Shown here piece after piece: positions 25,181-32,201 of a stretch of DNA of 33,257 nt (the stretch's first letter is position 1; each line of letters begins with the position of its first letter). Location: the NCBI GenBank assembly GCA_030265545.1, contig JAJDGF010000006.1, forward strand, positions 1 through 33,257. The letters run 5' to 3'. The notes beneath the pieces were generated by a model. The model did no database searches, had not been told where the DNA came from, and was given only the letters and a program-made list of their open reading frames with translations. A program made the position numbers and the translations under genes. The DNA is from Eubacteriales bacterium OttesenSCG-928-N13. Lineage in GTDB: Bacteria > Bacillota > Clostridia > Christensenellales > Aristaeellaceae.

Positions 25181-26486
25181 GCCCGTCAAGGTGATCGGCG
25201 CTGGGCTGGCGGGCTGCGAGGCCGCCTGGCAACTGATTCAGCGCGGGATTCCGGTCGATCTATACGAGATGAAGCCGATCAAGTATTCGCCTGCCCACAA
25301 GATGGAGGGCATGGCGGAGCTGGTCTGCTCCAACTCGCTGAAGGCGGAGCATCTGACCAATGCATCCGGGCTGCTCAAGGCGGAAATGCAGCGCCTGGAT
25401 TCGCTGATCCTTCGATGCGCACACGCGGCGCGGGTGCCCGCAGGTGGCGCGCTGGCGGTGGACAGGCAGCTCTTTTCGGCAGAGGTGGAGAGGGCGCTTT
25501 TGTCAAGCCCGTTGATCACCTATCAAAAGGAGCTGGTGGAGCAGATGCCCGATGGGCCCTGCATCATCGCCACGGGTCCATTGACGGACGAGGCGCTGTG
25601 CGAATCGATCTGCGAGAGGACGGGCGCGGATTCGCTGCATTTCTTTGACGCGGCGGCGCCGATCGTCACGCTTGAATCGCTCAACATGAACCGCATATTC
25701 CGCGCGTCCCGCTATGGCAAGGGGGACGATTATCTCAACTGCCCGATGAACGAGCAGGAGTATAACGCATTCTATGACGCGCTGGTCTCGGCCGAGCTGG
25801 CGCCGCTGCATGATTTTGAAAAGAAGCTGGTGTTTGAGGGCTGCCTTGCAGTCGAGATACTCGCCTCGCGCGGACGGCAGACGCTGTCGTTTGGGCCGCT
25901 CAAGCCGGTCGGGTTGGCGGATCCGAACACGGGCAAAATGCCCCATGCCGTGGTGCAGCTGCGCCAGGACAACGCAGAGGGCACGCTGTATAATCTGGTC
26001 GGCTTCCAAACGCGGCTCAAATGGGGCGAGCAGAAGCGCGTGTTTTCCATGATCCCGGGGCTAGAGGATGCCGAATTCGTGCGCTATGGCGTGATGCATC
26101 GTAACACCTATCTGGATAGCCCGAACCTGCTTGCGCAAAACTATGCCTGGAACAAGGACAAGCTTGTGCGCTTCGCGGGGCAGATGACCGGCGTGGAGGG
26201 CTATATGGAATCCACATCATCCGGGCTTCTGGCAGGGCTGTCGCTGGCGCGGGAGATCAAGGGACAGCCACCGATCGATTTCACGGAGATGACCGTGATT
26301 GGTGCGCTGGAGCACTATGTGCGCACGCCCAACCGCGATTTTCAGCCCATGAACGCAAATTTTGGAATCTTAACCCAGCTGTCAAACCGTGTACGCGGCA
26401 AGAAGTTACGATATGAGCAACTGGCTGATCGTTCGATTCGTCTCATGGATGAGATCATAGCCGGGATTCAGACGGAGGATACATAA
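25173..26486 (+). CDS. trmFO: tRNA (uracil-54-C5)-methyltransferase TrmFO (folate/FAD dependent)
   Basis: Makes m5U54 in tRNA using methylenetetrahydrofolate and FAD, mainly in Gram-positives. 437 aa. The N-terminal FAD motif is GAGLAGCEAAW. Two cysteines proposed for catalysis in Bacillus TrmFO appear as Cys52 in VCSNSLKAE and Cys224 in FEGCLAVE. LKPVGLADP and HRNTYLDSP are further family motifs. ATG 25173 is preferred (an in-frame ATG at 25164 is possible); both lie in the end of topA. The topA-trmFO order is conserved. hslV begins on the base after its stop; the xerC/codV gene found here in Bacillus is absent. Confidence 0.96.
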   Translation: MNKPVKVIGAGLAGCEAAWQLIQRGIPVDLYEMKPIKYSPAHKMEGMAELVCSNSLKAEHLTNASGLLKAEMQRLDSLILRCAHAARVPAGGALAVDRQLFSAEVERALLSSPLITYQKELVEQMPDGPCIIATGPLTDEALCESICERTGADSLHFFDAAAPIVTLESLNMNRIFRASRYGKGDDYLNCPMNEQEYNAFYDALVSAELAPLHDFEKKLVFEGCLAVEILASRGRQTLSFGPLKPVGLADPNTGKMPHAVVQLRQDNAEGTLYNLVGFQTRLKWGEQKRVFSMIPGLEDAEFVRYGVMHRNTYLDSPNLLAQNYAWNKDKLVRFAGQMTGVEGYMESTSSGLLAGLSLAREIKGQPPIDFTEMTVIGALEHYVRTPNRDFQPMNANFGILTQLSNRVRGKKLRYEQLADRSIRLMDEIIAGIQTEDT

Positions 26487-27017
26487 ATGATCAGAGGAAC
26501 CACAATATGCGCAGTGAAGCGCGACGGGCAGTGCGCCATCGCGGGCGATGGGCAGGTCACCATGGGGCAGAGCACCATCATGAAGATGGGCGCCAAAAAG
26601 GTGCGCCGCATCTTTGACGATCAGGTCGTGATTGGGTTCGCGGGCTCGGTCGCGGATGCGTTTGCATTGTCCGAGAAGTTCGAAGAGAAGCTCAAGCAGT
26701 TCGCGGGCAATTTGCCGCGAGCGGCGGTGGAGCTGGCGCAGGAATGGCGCATGGACAAGGCGATGCGTAAGCTGGAGGCCATGTTGATCTGCGCGGACAA
26801 AGAGAACCTGATGCTGGTTTCGGGCACGGGCGAGGTGATCGAGCCGGACGATGGCATCCTGGCGATCGGCTCGGGCGGCAATTACGCCCTGAGCGCGGCG
26901 CGCGCATTGATGGAGAATACCACGCTCAGCGCAAAGGATATCGCGGAAAAATCACTGTATATCGCATCCAGCGTGTGCGTGTTCACCAACGACCATATCA
27001 TCGTAGAGATCGTATAG
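26487..27017 (+). CDS. hslV: HslV (ClpQ) peptidase subunit of the HslUV protease
   Basis: Proteasome-like N-terminal threonine peptidase that pairs with HslU. 176 aa. The catalytic core begins TTICAVK, followed by [12 protein letters not shown] and the conserved Lys in GAKKVRRI. The nucleophile should be Thr5, so four residues (MIRG) precede it and would have to be removed, unlike E. coli HslV where only Met is removed. Similar short leaders are familiar in Firmicutes proteins. The ATG directly follows the trmFO stop. hslU starts 8 bases after its stop. Confidence 0.95.
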   Translation: MIRGTTICAVKRDGQCAIAGDGQVTMGQSTIMKMGAKKVRRIFDDQVVIGFAGSVADAFALSEKFEEKLKQFAGNLPRAAVELAQEWRMDKAMRKLEAMLICADKENLMLVSGTGEVIEPDDGILAIGSGGNYALSAARALMENTTLSAKDIAEKSLYIASSVCVFTNDHIIVEIV

Positions 27018-27025
27018 GAGCGACT

Positions 27026-28387
27026 ATGAATACATTGACACCCAGAGAGATCGTCAGGGAGCTGGATCGCTATATCATCGGCCAGGACGCCGCCAAGCGT
27101 GCCGTGGCTGTCGCGCTGCGCAATCGCTATCGGCGCGCCATGTTGCCCGATGACATCCGCGAAGAGGTGACCCCCAAAAACATCCTCATGATGGGGCCGA
27201 CCGGCGTGGGCAAAACGGAGATCGCCCGTCGTCTGGCGCGGCTGGTGGATGCACCGTTTGTGAAGGTGGAAGCCACCAAATTCACTGAGGTGGGCTATGT
27301 GGGGCGCGATGTGGATTCCATCATTCGCGATTTGTTGGAAGCCTCCATTCGCATGGTAAAGGAGCAGCATGCCGAGCGTGTCAAGGGTCAGGCGCTTCAA
27401 TCCGCGGAGGATAGGCTGGTGGATCTGATCGTGAAGCCGGTCAAAAAATCCAACCCGATCGACATCCTGCTTGGCAACAAGCCCAAGGAGCCCGATGCCA
27501 CGCAGGAAGAGAAGCAGAACACGCGCATGAGGCGCGATGAGGTCAGGCGCGCGCTGCAGGCGGGCGAGATGGAGCATGCGCTGGTGGAGGTCGAGGTGGA
27601 GGAATCCACCCCTCGCAGTGAGATCCCCGGCACCGATATGAACATGAACGACATGCTGGGCTCGATCCTGCCAAAGAAGACCAAGCTCAGGAAGGTCGAG
27701 GTCACAGAGGCGCGCCGCATCTTGGCGGCCGAAGAAGAGCAGAACATGATCGACATGGACAGCGTCTATTCGGAAGCCATCAAAAAGGCTGAGCAGGACG
27801 GCATCGTGTTCCTGGACGAGATTGACAAGGTCGCGGGCAAATCGCAGGGGCATGGTCCGGACGTTTCGCGCGAGGGCGTGCAGCGGGATATCCTGCCGAT
27901 CGTGGAGGGCTCCACCGTGCCCACCAAATATGGGCCGGTCAAGACCGATCACGTGCTGTTCATCGCGGCGGGCGCATTCCATGTGTCCAAGGTATCCGAT
28001 TTGATCCCGGAACTTCAGGGGCGCTTCCCGGTGCGCGTCAGCCTGAAGCCGCTCACAAAGGAAGACTACCGCCGCATTTTGATTCAGCCGGAGAACGCAC
28101 TGATTCGGCAATATCAGGCGCTGCTGAAGGTGGACAACGTGAACCTGATCTTTGATGAGAGCGCACTGGACGCGATCGCGGAGCATGCGTGGAGGGCGAA
28201 TGAGAGCAGCGAGAACATCGGTGCGCGCAGGCTGCACACGGTGCTGGAGGCGATCCTGAACGACATCGCATTCAACGCGGGCGGCGGGGACGCTGCCGAT
28301 GTGGATGTGAACGTGGACGCGAACTACGTCAAAAACCAGCTCACCGATGACTATAAAGAGCAGGATCTGCACCGCTACATCCTATAA
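27026..28387 (+). CDS. hslU: HslU (ClpY) ATPase subunit of the HslUV protease
   Basis: AAA+ unfoldase that feeds proteins to HslV. 453 aa from ATG 27026; a longer reading into hslV is rejected. The start LTPREIVRELDRYIIGQ is diagnostic. Walker A is GPTGVGKT at 57-64 with Lys63, and Walker B is FLDE with Asp264-Glu265. A family-specific intermediate domain lies between them (about 105-240, highly charged). ENIGARRLHTVLE is the sensor 2 region, and the C-terminal tail ends LHRYIL, which in HslU inserts into HslV. No codY follows, unlike Bacillus; a terminator does. Confidence 0.97.
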   Translation: MNTLTPREIVRELDRYIIGQDAAKRAVAVALRNRYRRAMLPDDIREEVTPKNILMMGPTGVGKTEIARRLARLVDAPFVKVEATKFTEVGYVGRDVDSIIRDLLEASIRMVKEQHAERVKGQALQSAEDRLVDLIVKPVKKSNPIDILLGNKPKEPDATQEEKQNTRMRRDEVRRALQAGEMEHALVEVEVEESTPRSEIPGTDMNMNDMLGSILPKKTKLRKVEVTEARRILAAEEEQNMIDMDSVYSEAIKKAEQDGIVFLDEIDKVAGKSQGHGPDVSREGVQRDILPIVEGSTVPTKYGPVKTDHVLFIAAGAFHVSKVSDLIPELQGRFPVRVSLKPLTKEDYRRILIQPENALIRQYQALLKVDNVNLIFDESALDAIAEHAWRANESSENIGARRLHTVLEAILNDIAFNAGGGDAADVDVNVDANYVKNQLTDDYKEQDLHRYIL

Positions 28388-28402
28388 ATCAGCACATATC
28401 AT

Positions 28403-28435
28403 GGGCATTCATCGAATTTCGATGGATGCTCTTTT
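28403..28435 (+). terminator. Rho-independent terminator after hslU
   Basis: A 13-pair stem (28403-28415 with 28419-28431, two G-T pairs) around a three-base loop, followed by TTTTGTTTG. It starts 16 bases after the hslU stop and ends the comM-hslU group. Confidence 0.88.
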
Positions 28436-28504
28436 GTTTGTATGAAATTGTCCTGTTGACGGCAACACTAATGGCAGAATCGCCGAAAAACAGGAGGAAC
28501 ACGC

Positions 28505-30859
28505 ATGAAAGCAATCATCATGGCGGGCGGAGAGGGCTCAAGGCTGCGCCCGCTCACCTGCGACTGCCCCAAACCCATGGTACCCGTGATGGACAAGCCG
28601 GTGATGGAATACGCGCTGATGCTACTCAAGCAGCACGGCATCACAGAGGTGGGCGCCACGTTGGCCTATCTGCCCGAGCATATCACGAATTTCTTCGGGG
28701 ATGGCGAGGGATTTGATGTAAATCTGCATTATTATGTGGAGGAGCATCCGCTGGGTACGGCGGGCAGCGTAAAGCAGGCAGAGGCGTTTTTGGATGAGAC
28801 GTTTGTGGTGCTGTCGGGCGATGGATTGACCGATTGCGATCTGAGCGCAGCGTATGAATTCCATAAGAAAAGCGGCGCGTTGGCTACCATGGTGCTCAAA
28901 AAGCTGGATCAGCCGCTCGAATATGGCGTGGTGGTGACCGATCAGGATGGGCGCGTGCAGCGGTTCGTAGAGAAGCCGGGCTGGGGTGAGGTGTATTCGG
29001 ATACGGTGAATACGGGCATCTATATCTTGGAGCCGGAGGTGCTTGGGCGCATCCCAAGCGGCAAGGCGTATGATTTTGGGCGCGAGCTGTTTCCTGCGCT
29101 GGTGGAACAAAACGAGAAGGTGTTCGGCTATCAGATGGATGGCTATTGGTGCGATATCGGGGATTTGTCTGCCTATCTAAAGGCGCACATGGATGCGATG
29201 GATGGGCGCGTGAGACTGATCTCGGCCGGACAGAAGGGCTCCGTGATCAGGATGCCAGGTGCGGACATCGATCGGGGTGCGGTGCTGGAGGGGCCCTGCT
29301 TCATCGGTTGTGGCGCACGCATCAGCGAGGGCTCGAGGATCGGGCCGTATAGCGTGATCGGTTCAGGCAGTTTCATCGGGGCGCTATCGAGCGTGAAGCG
29401 AGCCGTCATCTGGCGCGGGGCGCGCGTGGGCGAGAAGGCGCAACTGCGGGGTTGCGTGGTGCAAAATGGGGCGATGGCGGGGGAATCCTGCTCCATGTTT
29501 GAGGAGAGCGTGCTGGCCGATACGGCGATGCTGGGCGAGGGCGCGGTGATGATGCCGGGCGTAAAGGTATGGCCGAAAAAGCGTGTATTGCCCGGGGAGC
29601 GACTGGATCGCAACCTGATCTGGGGCGCGCATGCGCAGCAGCGATATGAGGGCGGCATACTTCGGCTGAATTCACCGATCGATGCGGTGATTGGCGCGCA
29701 GGGCTATGCGTCCGCTATCAAGCCGGGCATCGTGCTGATCGGGCGGGACGCATCGGTGGAGGCGCTGTCATACGCGCGTGCAGCCAGCGCATCATTGATG
29801 GCGCAGGGCGTGCAGATGATCGACATCGGTGCGGTCACATTGCCGCAGCTCCGCCATGCGATGCGCACAATGGGCGGCGATGGCGCGCTGTACCTGACAA
29901 GGGACGCGCTGCATCCGCTCGGCAAACACGGACTGAAATTGATCAAGGTGCAGCAGCGCAGGCTGCGGGATGCATTGCTGCGTGAGGAGCACATCAGCCC
30001 ATTCAGCCAGGGCGCCCATCCGCCGATCCAGGCGATGCGCACCGACCTGAGCTATATCAACATGCTGATGGAATCGATCGATCAGCATATGCTCAAAGAC
30101 CGCATGCCCAGAGTTGCGCTGTTCAGCGAAGATCAGATGCTGCTTACGCTCGCAGAGCGGGTGATGATGCGATCGGGGATCTGGGTGCGCGCCGAATGGG
30201 AGCGCGAGATGATGGAGCTGGACGAGGGCGAGATCGGCATCTGGCTCAGCGAGCACGGCGAGCGCGCGAATTTCTCGGATGCGGAGGGCATGCTGAGCGA
30301 GCCGGAGCGGGAGATGTTGATGGCCTGGACGGCGCTCGAGGACGGCGCGCGGCAGCTGATGGTGCAAATCGGCGAGACGCAGGGTATCGCGAAACTGGCC
30401 GAGCATTACGGCGTGGATGTGCGGATGGTGAAGAGTGACCCGGCCGAATTGCAGGCGCAGCTTCCGGGCGTGGACGAGGCGCAGCTGATGCTACGTTTTG
30501 ATGGGCTGTATGCCGCTATGCAGGTGCTGGAACAGCTGACCAAGCGCGGGCTAACATTGCGCGGCGTACAGCGCAGCATGCCGCAGATCCATCGCCACAC
30601 GCGCAAGGTGTCCGTGGAATTGAAGGACAAAGGCGCGCTCCTAAAGGGATTGAGCGGAATGCATCCGAATGCAGATACCACCGACGGCATTCGCCTGAAC
30701 GACGAGCGCGGCTGGGCATGGATCAGTCCGGCGGGGGATCGGCGCGAGTGCTTGGTGGTTACCGAATCATTTGATGCTGAGATCGCTAAGGAATTGTGCG
30801 ATTTCTATAGTGCCGAGCTCGGGGATCTGCTCCATGGAAAGAATTCCAGTAGGGAATAA
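28505..30859 (+). CDS. Sugar nucleotidyltransferase fused to left-handed beta-helix and a degenerate phosphomannomutase domain
   Basis: 784 aa, like the known fusions of mannose-1-phosphate guanylyltransferase and phosphomannomutase. Residues 1 to about 232 are an intact nucleotidyltransferase: MAGGEGSRLRPLT, KPMVPV, GTAGSVKQ, LSGDGLTDCDL and VEKPGW. Residues of about 245-375 are hexapeptide repeats (ISEGSRIGPYSVIGSG and others) ending in DRNLIWG. The rest aligns with the alpha-phosphohexomutase fold, but key motifs are missing. TRDALHP (465-471) stands where TASHNP carries the phosphoserine; DEGEIGIW (573-580) replaces DGDADR; RFDGLYA (664-670) lacks GEESG before it; SPAGDRRE (741-748) replaces RPSGTEP. 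The mutase half is therefore probably inactive. The nucleotide and sugar cannot be fixed from sequence; GDP-mannose is the family guess. AGGAGG lies seven bases before the ATG. No clear promoter was found in the gap. Confidence 0.85.
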   Translation: MKAIIMAGGEGSRLRPLTCDCPKPMVPVMDKPVMEYALMLLKQHGITEVGATLAYLPEHITNFFGDGEGFDVNLHYYVEEHPLGTAGSVKQAEAFLDETFVVLSGDGLTDCDLSAAYEFHKKSGALATMVLKKLDQPLEYGVVVTDQDGRVQRFVEKPGWGEVYSDTVNTGIYILEPEVLGRIPSGKAYDFGRELFPALVEQNEKVFGYQMDGYWCDIGDLSAYLKAHMDAMDGRVRLISAGQKGSVIRMPGADIDRGAVLEGPCFIGCGARISEGSRIGPYSVIGSGSFIGALSSVKRAVIWRGARVGEKAQLRGCVVQNGAMAGESCSMFEESVLADTAMLGEGAVMMPGVKVWPKKRVLPGERLDRNLIWGAHAQQRYEGGILRLNSPIDAVIGAQGYASAIKPGIVLIGRDASVEALSYARAASASLMAQGVQMIDIGAVTLPQLRHAMRTMGGDGALYLTRDALHPLGKHGLKLIKVQQRRLRDALLREEHISPFSQGAHPPIQAMRTDLSYINMLMESIDQHMLKDRMPRVALFSEDQMLLTLAERVMMRSGIWVRAEWEREMMELDEGEIGIWLSEHGERANFSDAEGMLSEPEREMLMAWTALEDGARQLMVQIGETQGIAKLAEHYGVDVRMVKSDPAELQAQLPGVDEAQLMLRFDGLYAAMQVLEQLTKRGLTLRGVQRSMPQIHRHTRKVSVELKDKGALLKGLSGMHPNADTTDGIRLNDERGWAWISPAGDRRECLVVTESFDAEIAKELCDFYSAELGDLLHGKNSSRE

Positions 30860-30862
30860 TGG

Positions 30863-30891
30863 TTGCCATTTTGTGGAAATGATGGTATAAT
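30863..30891 (+). promoter_or_regulatory. Extended -10 promoter for the YegP-like gene
   Basis: TTGCCA (30863-30868), a 17-base spacer and TATAAT (30886-30891) preceded by TGG. It starts within 4 bases of the end of the nucleotidyltransferase gene. Its -35 and extended -10 boxes are the same as those of the rplS promoter. Confidence 0.8.
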
Positions 30892-30934
30892 TTATGCATG
30901 TGGGAATACGTAAGATTATGGAGGATGAATTGCT

Positions 30935-31306
30935 ATGGGAAAGTTTGCAGTATCCATTGCTCAAGACGGCAAATATGATTTCAATTTGGTCGCGAAGAAT
31001 GGCGAGATCATCGGCACCAGCCAGGGCTATGAATCGGAAGAGTCCTGCATGGTGGGCATTCACAGCGTGAAGGAAAATTGCCACGCGCATGTGGAGGATC
31101 AGACCGAGAAGAACCCGCCCAACTATCCGCATCCGAAGTTCGAAATATTCACCGGCAAGGATGAGCAGTTCTACTTCCATCTGAAAGCCAAGAATGGCCA
31201 GATCGTGCTGGCCAGCGAAGGCTATACCGCCAAGGAAAGCGCGTTCAAGGGCATCCAGTCGGTTGGCGACAATGCACCCGAAGCGCCCGTTGAGATCAAC
31301 AAATAA
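30935..31306 (+). CDS. YegP-like protein with two DUF1508 repeats
   Basis: 123 aa soluble protein made of two copies of the DUF1508 unit, at about residues 3-49 and 69-115. Each has an aromatic-rich strand, then AKNG(E/Q)I, a turn, S(Q/E)GY and a helix ending GI(H/Q)SV. The family includes E. coli YegP; its function is not established. The second repeat is the better match (FYFHLKAKNGQIVLASEGY). GGAGG lies ten bases upstream of the ATG. The gene is a single-gene unit with its own strong promoter and a terminator, which suggests good expression. Confidence 0.88.
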   Translation: MGKFAVSIAQDGKYDFNLVAKNGEIIGTSQGYESEESCMVGIHSVKENCHAHVEDQTEKNPPNYPHPKFEIFTGKDEQFYFHLKAKNGQIVLASEGYTAKESAFKGIQSVGDNAPEAPVEINK

Positions 31307-31316
31307 TCATGGATCG

Positions 31317-31349
31317 TGCCATCCTTCCTGCCTTGGGGGATGGCATTTT
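31317..31349 (+). terminator. Terminator after the YegP-like gene
   Basis: TGCCATCC (31317-31324) pairs perfectly with GGATGGCA (31338-31345) around a 13-base loop, followed by TTTT. It begins 11 bases after the stop codon. Confidence 0.75.
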
Positions 31350-31374
31350 CTGAATATGCAATGGGAAACAACAT

Positions 31375-31410
31375 GAGCCGTGCTTTATTTGATAAAGGTC
31401 GGCTCGTTTT
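31375..31410 (+). terminator. Second long hairpin before the ThuA-like gene
   Basis: GAGCCG (31375-31380) with CGGCTC (31400-31405) and CTTTAT (31383-31388) with ATAAAG (31392-31397) form a 14-pair stem joined by two G-T pairs, with a three-base loop TTG. GTTTTG follows. It could be a second terminator for the YegP-like gene or an attenuator in the leader of the next gene. Confidence 0.6.
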
Positions 31411-31443
31411 GTCCGAATGACAGGAATTGAAGGAGGATGACCG

Positions 31444-32175
31444 ATGATCCGCGTTACCGTATGGAACGAGTTTGTGCAAGAGCAGATGGAGGGCAAGGAA
31501 GCCATTTTGAAGGTGCATCCGGGCGGCATCCATGAGACGCTGAAAGGGATCCTGGCAGAGGACGACCAGATGCAGATCAGAACCGCCACGCTGGAGATGC
31601 CCGAATGTGGGCTGAGTGAGCAGGTGCTTAATGATACGGACGTGCTGGTCTGGTGGGGACACGTCGCGCATGACCGTGTGCCTGACGAGATCGCAGAGCG
31701 CGTGCGCCAGCATGTGTTGCGCGGCATGGGGCTGGTTGCGCTGCATTCTGCGCATCTGTCTAAGCCGCTCACCCGCGTGCTGGGCACCTCCTGTACGCTC
31801 AAATGGCGCGAGGGGGACAGGAGCCGCGTCTGGACGGTGGACCCGACCCATCCGATCGCGCAGGGCATCCCGGCCTATATCGACCTGCCCGAAGAGGAGA
31901 TGTATGGCGAGTTTTTTGATATCCCCACGCCGGAGGATCAGGTGTTCATCAGCTGGTTCGCGGGCGGCGAGGTGTTCCGTTCGGGCTGCACTTGGAAGCG
32001 TGGTTATGGCAAGGTGTTCTATTTTCAACCCGGGCACGAGACCAACGAATCCTATCACAATCCGCACATCCGCCGCGTGATCCAAAACGCTGTGCGCTGG
32101 GCGATGCCCACGATCCGCATGGATGTGCTCGATTGCCCGCATATTGAGCGTGCGCTCGAGGCAGACTGGAAATAG
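31444..32175 (+). CDS. ThuA-like domain protein
   Basis: 243 aa protein of the ThuA family (named from trehalose utilisation), which has a class I glutamine amidotransferase-like fold. Visible features are MIRVTVWNE at the start, DVLVWWGHVAHDRVPDEIAERV, GMGLVALHSAH at the position of the nucleophile elbow but without a cysteine there, THPIAQGIPAYIDLPEEEMYGE in adjoining parts, and YGKVFYFQPGHETNESYHNP. Family members often occur with sugar catabolism genes; here there is none beyond a lone galM far upstream. The biochemical role is unknown. GGAGG precedes the ATG. It probably shares a transcript with the next gene, 26 bases on. Confidence 0.88.
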   Translation: MIRVTVWNEFVQEQMEGKEAILKVHPGGIHETLKGILAEDDQMQIRTATLEMPECGLSEQVLNDTDVLVWWGHVAHDRVPDEIAERVRQHVLRGMGLVALHSAHLSKPLTRVLGTSCTLKWREGDRSRVWTVDPTHPIAQGIPAYIDLPEEEMYGEFFDIPTPEDQVFISWFAGGEVFRSGCTWKRGYGKVFYFQPGHETNESYHNPHIRRVIQNAVRWAMPTIRMDVLDCPHIERALEADWK

Positions 32176-32201
32176 CATCACTGGGAAAATGGAGTGAACG
32201 C

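Noticed and set aside
28456-28484. TTGACG as a promoter for the nucleotidyltransferase gene
   Set aside because: No AT-rich -10 box occurs at 16-18 bases spacing (the bases there read near AATCGC).
31374-31421. 15-codon open frame starting ATGAGCCG
   Set aside because: It coincides with the long hairpin and has no ribosome site; coding is unlikely.
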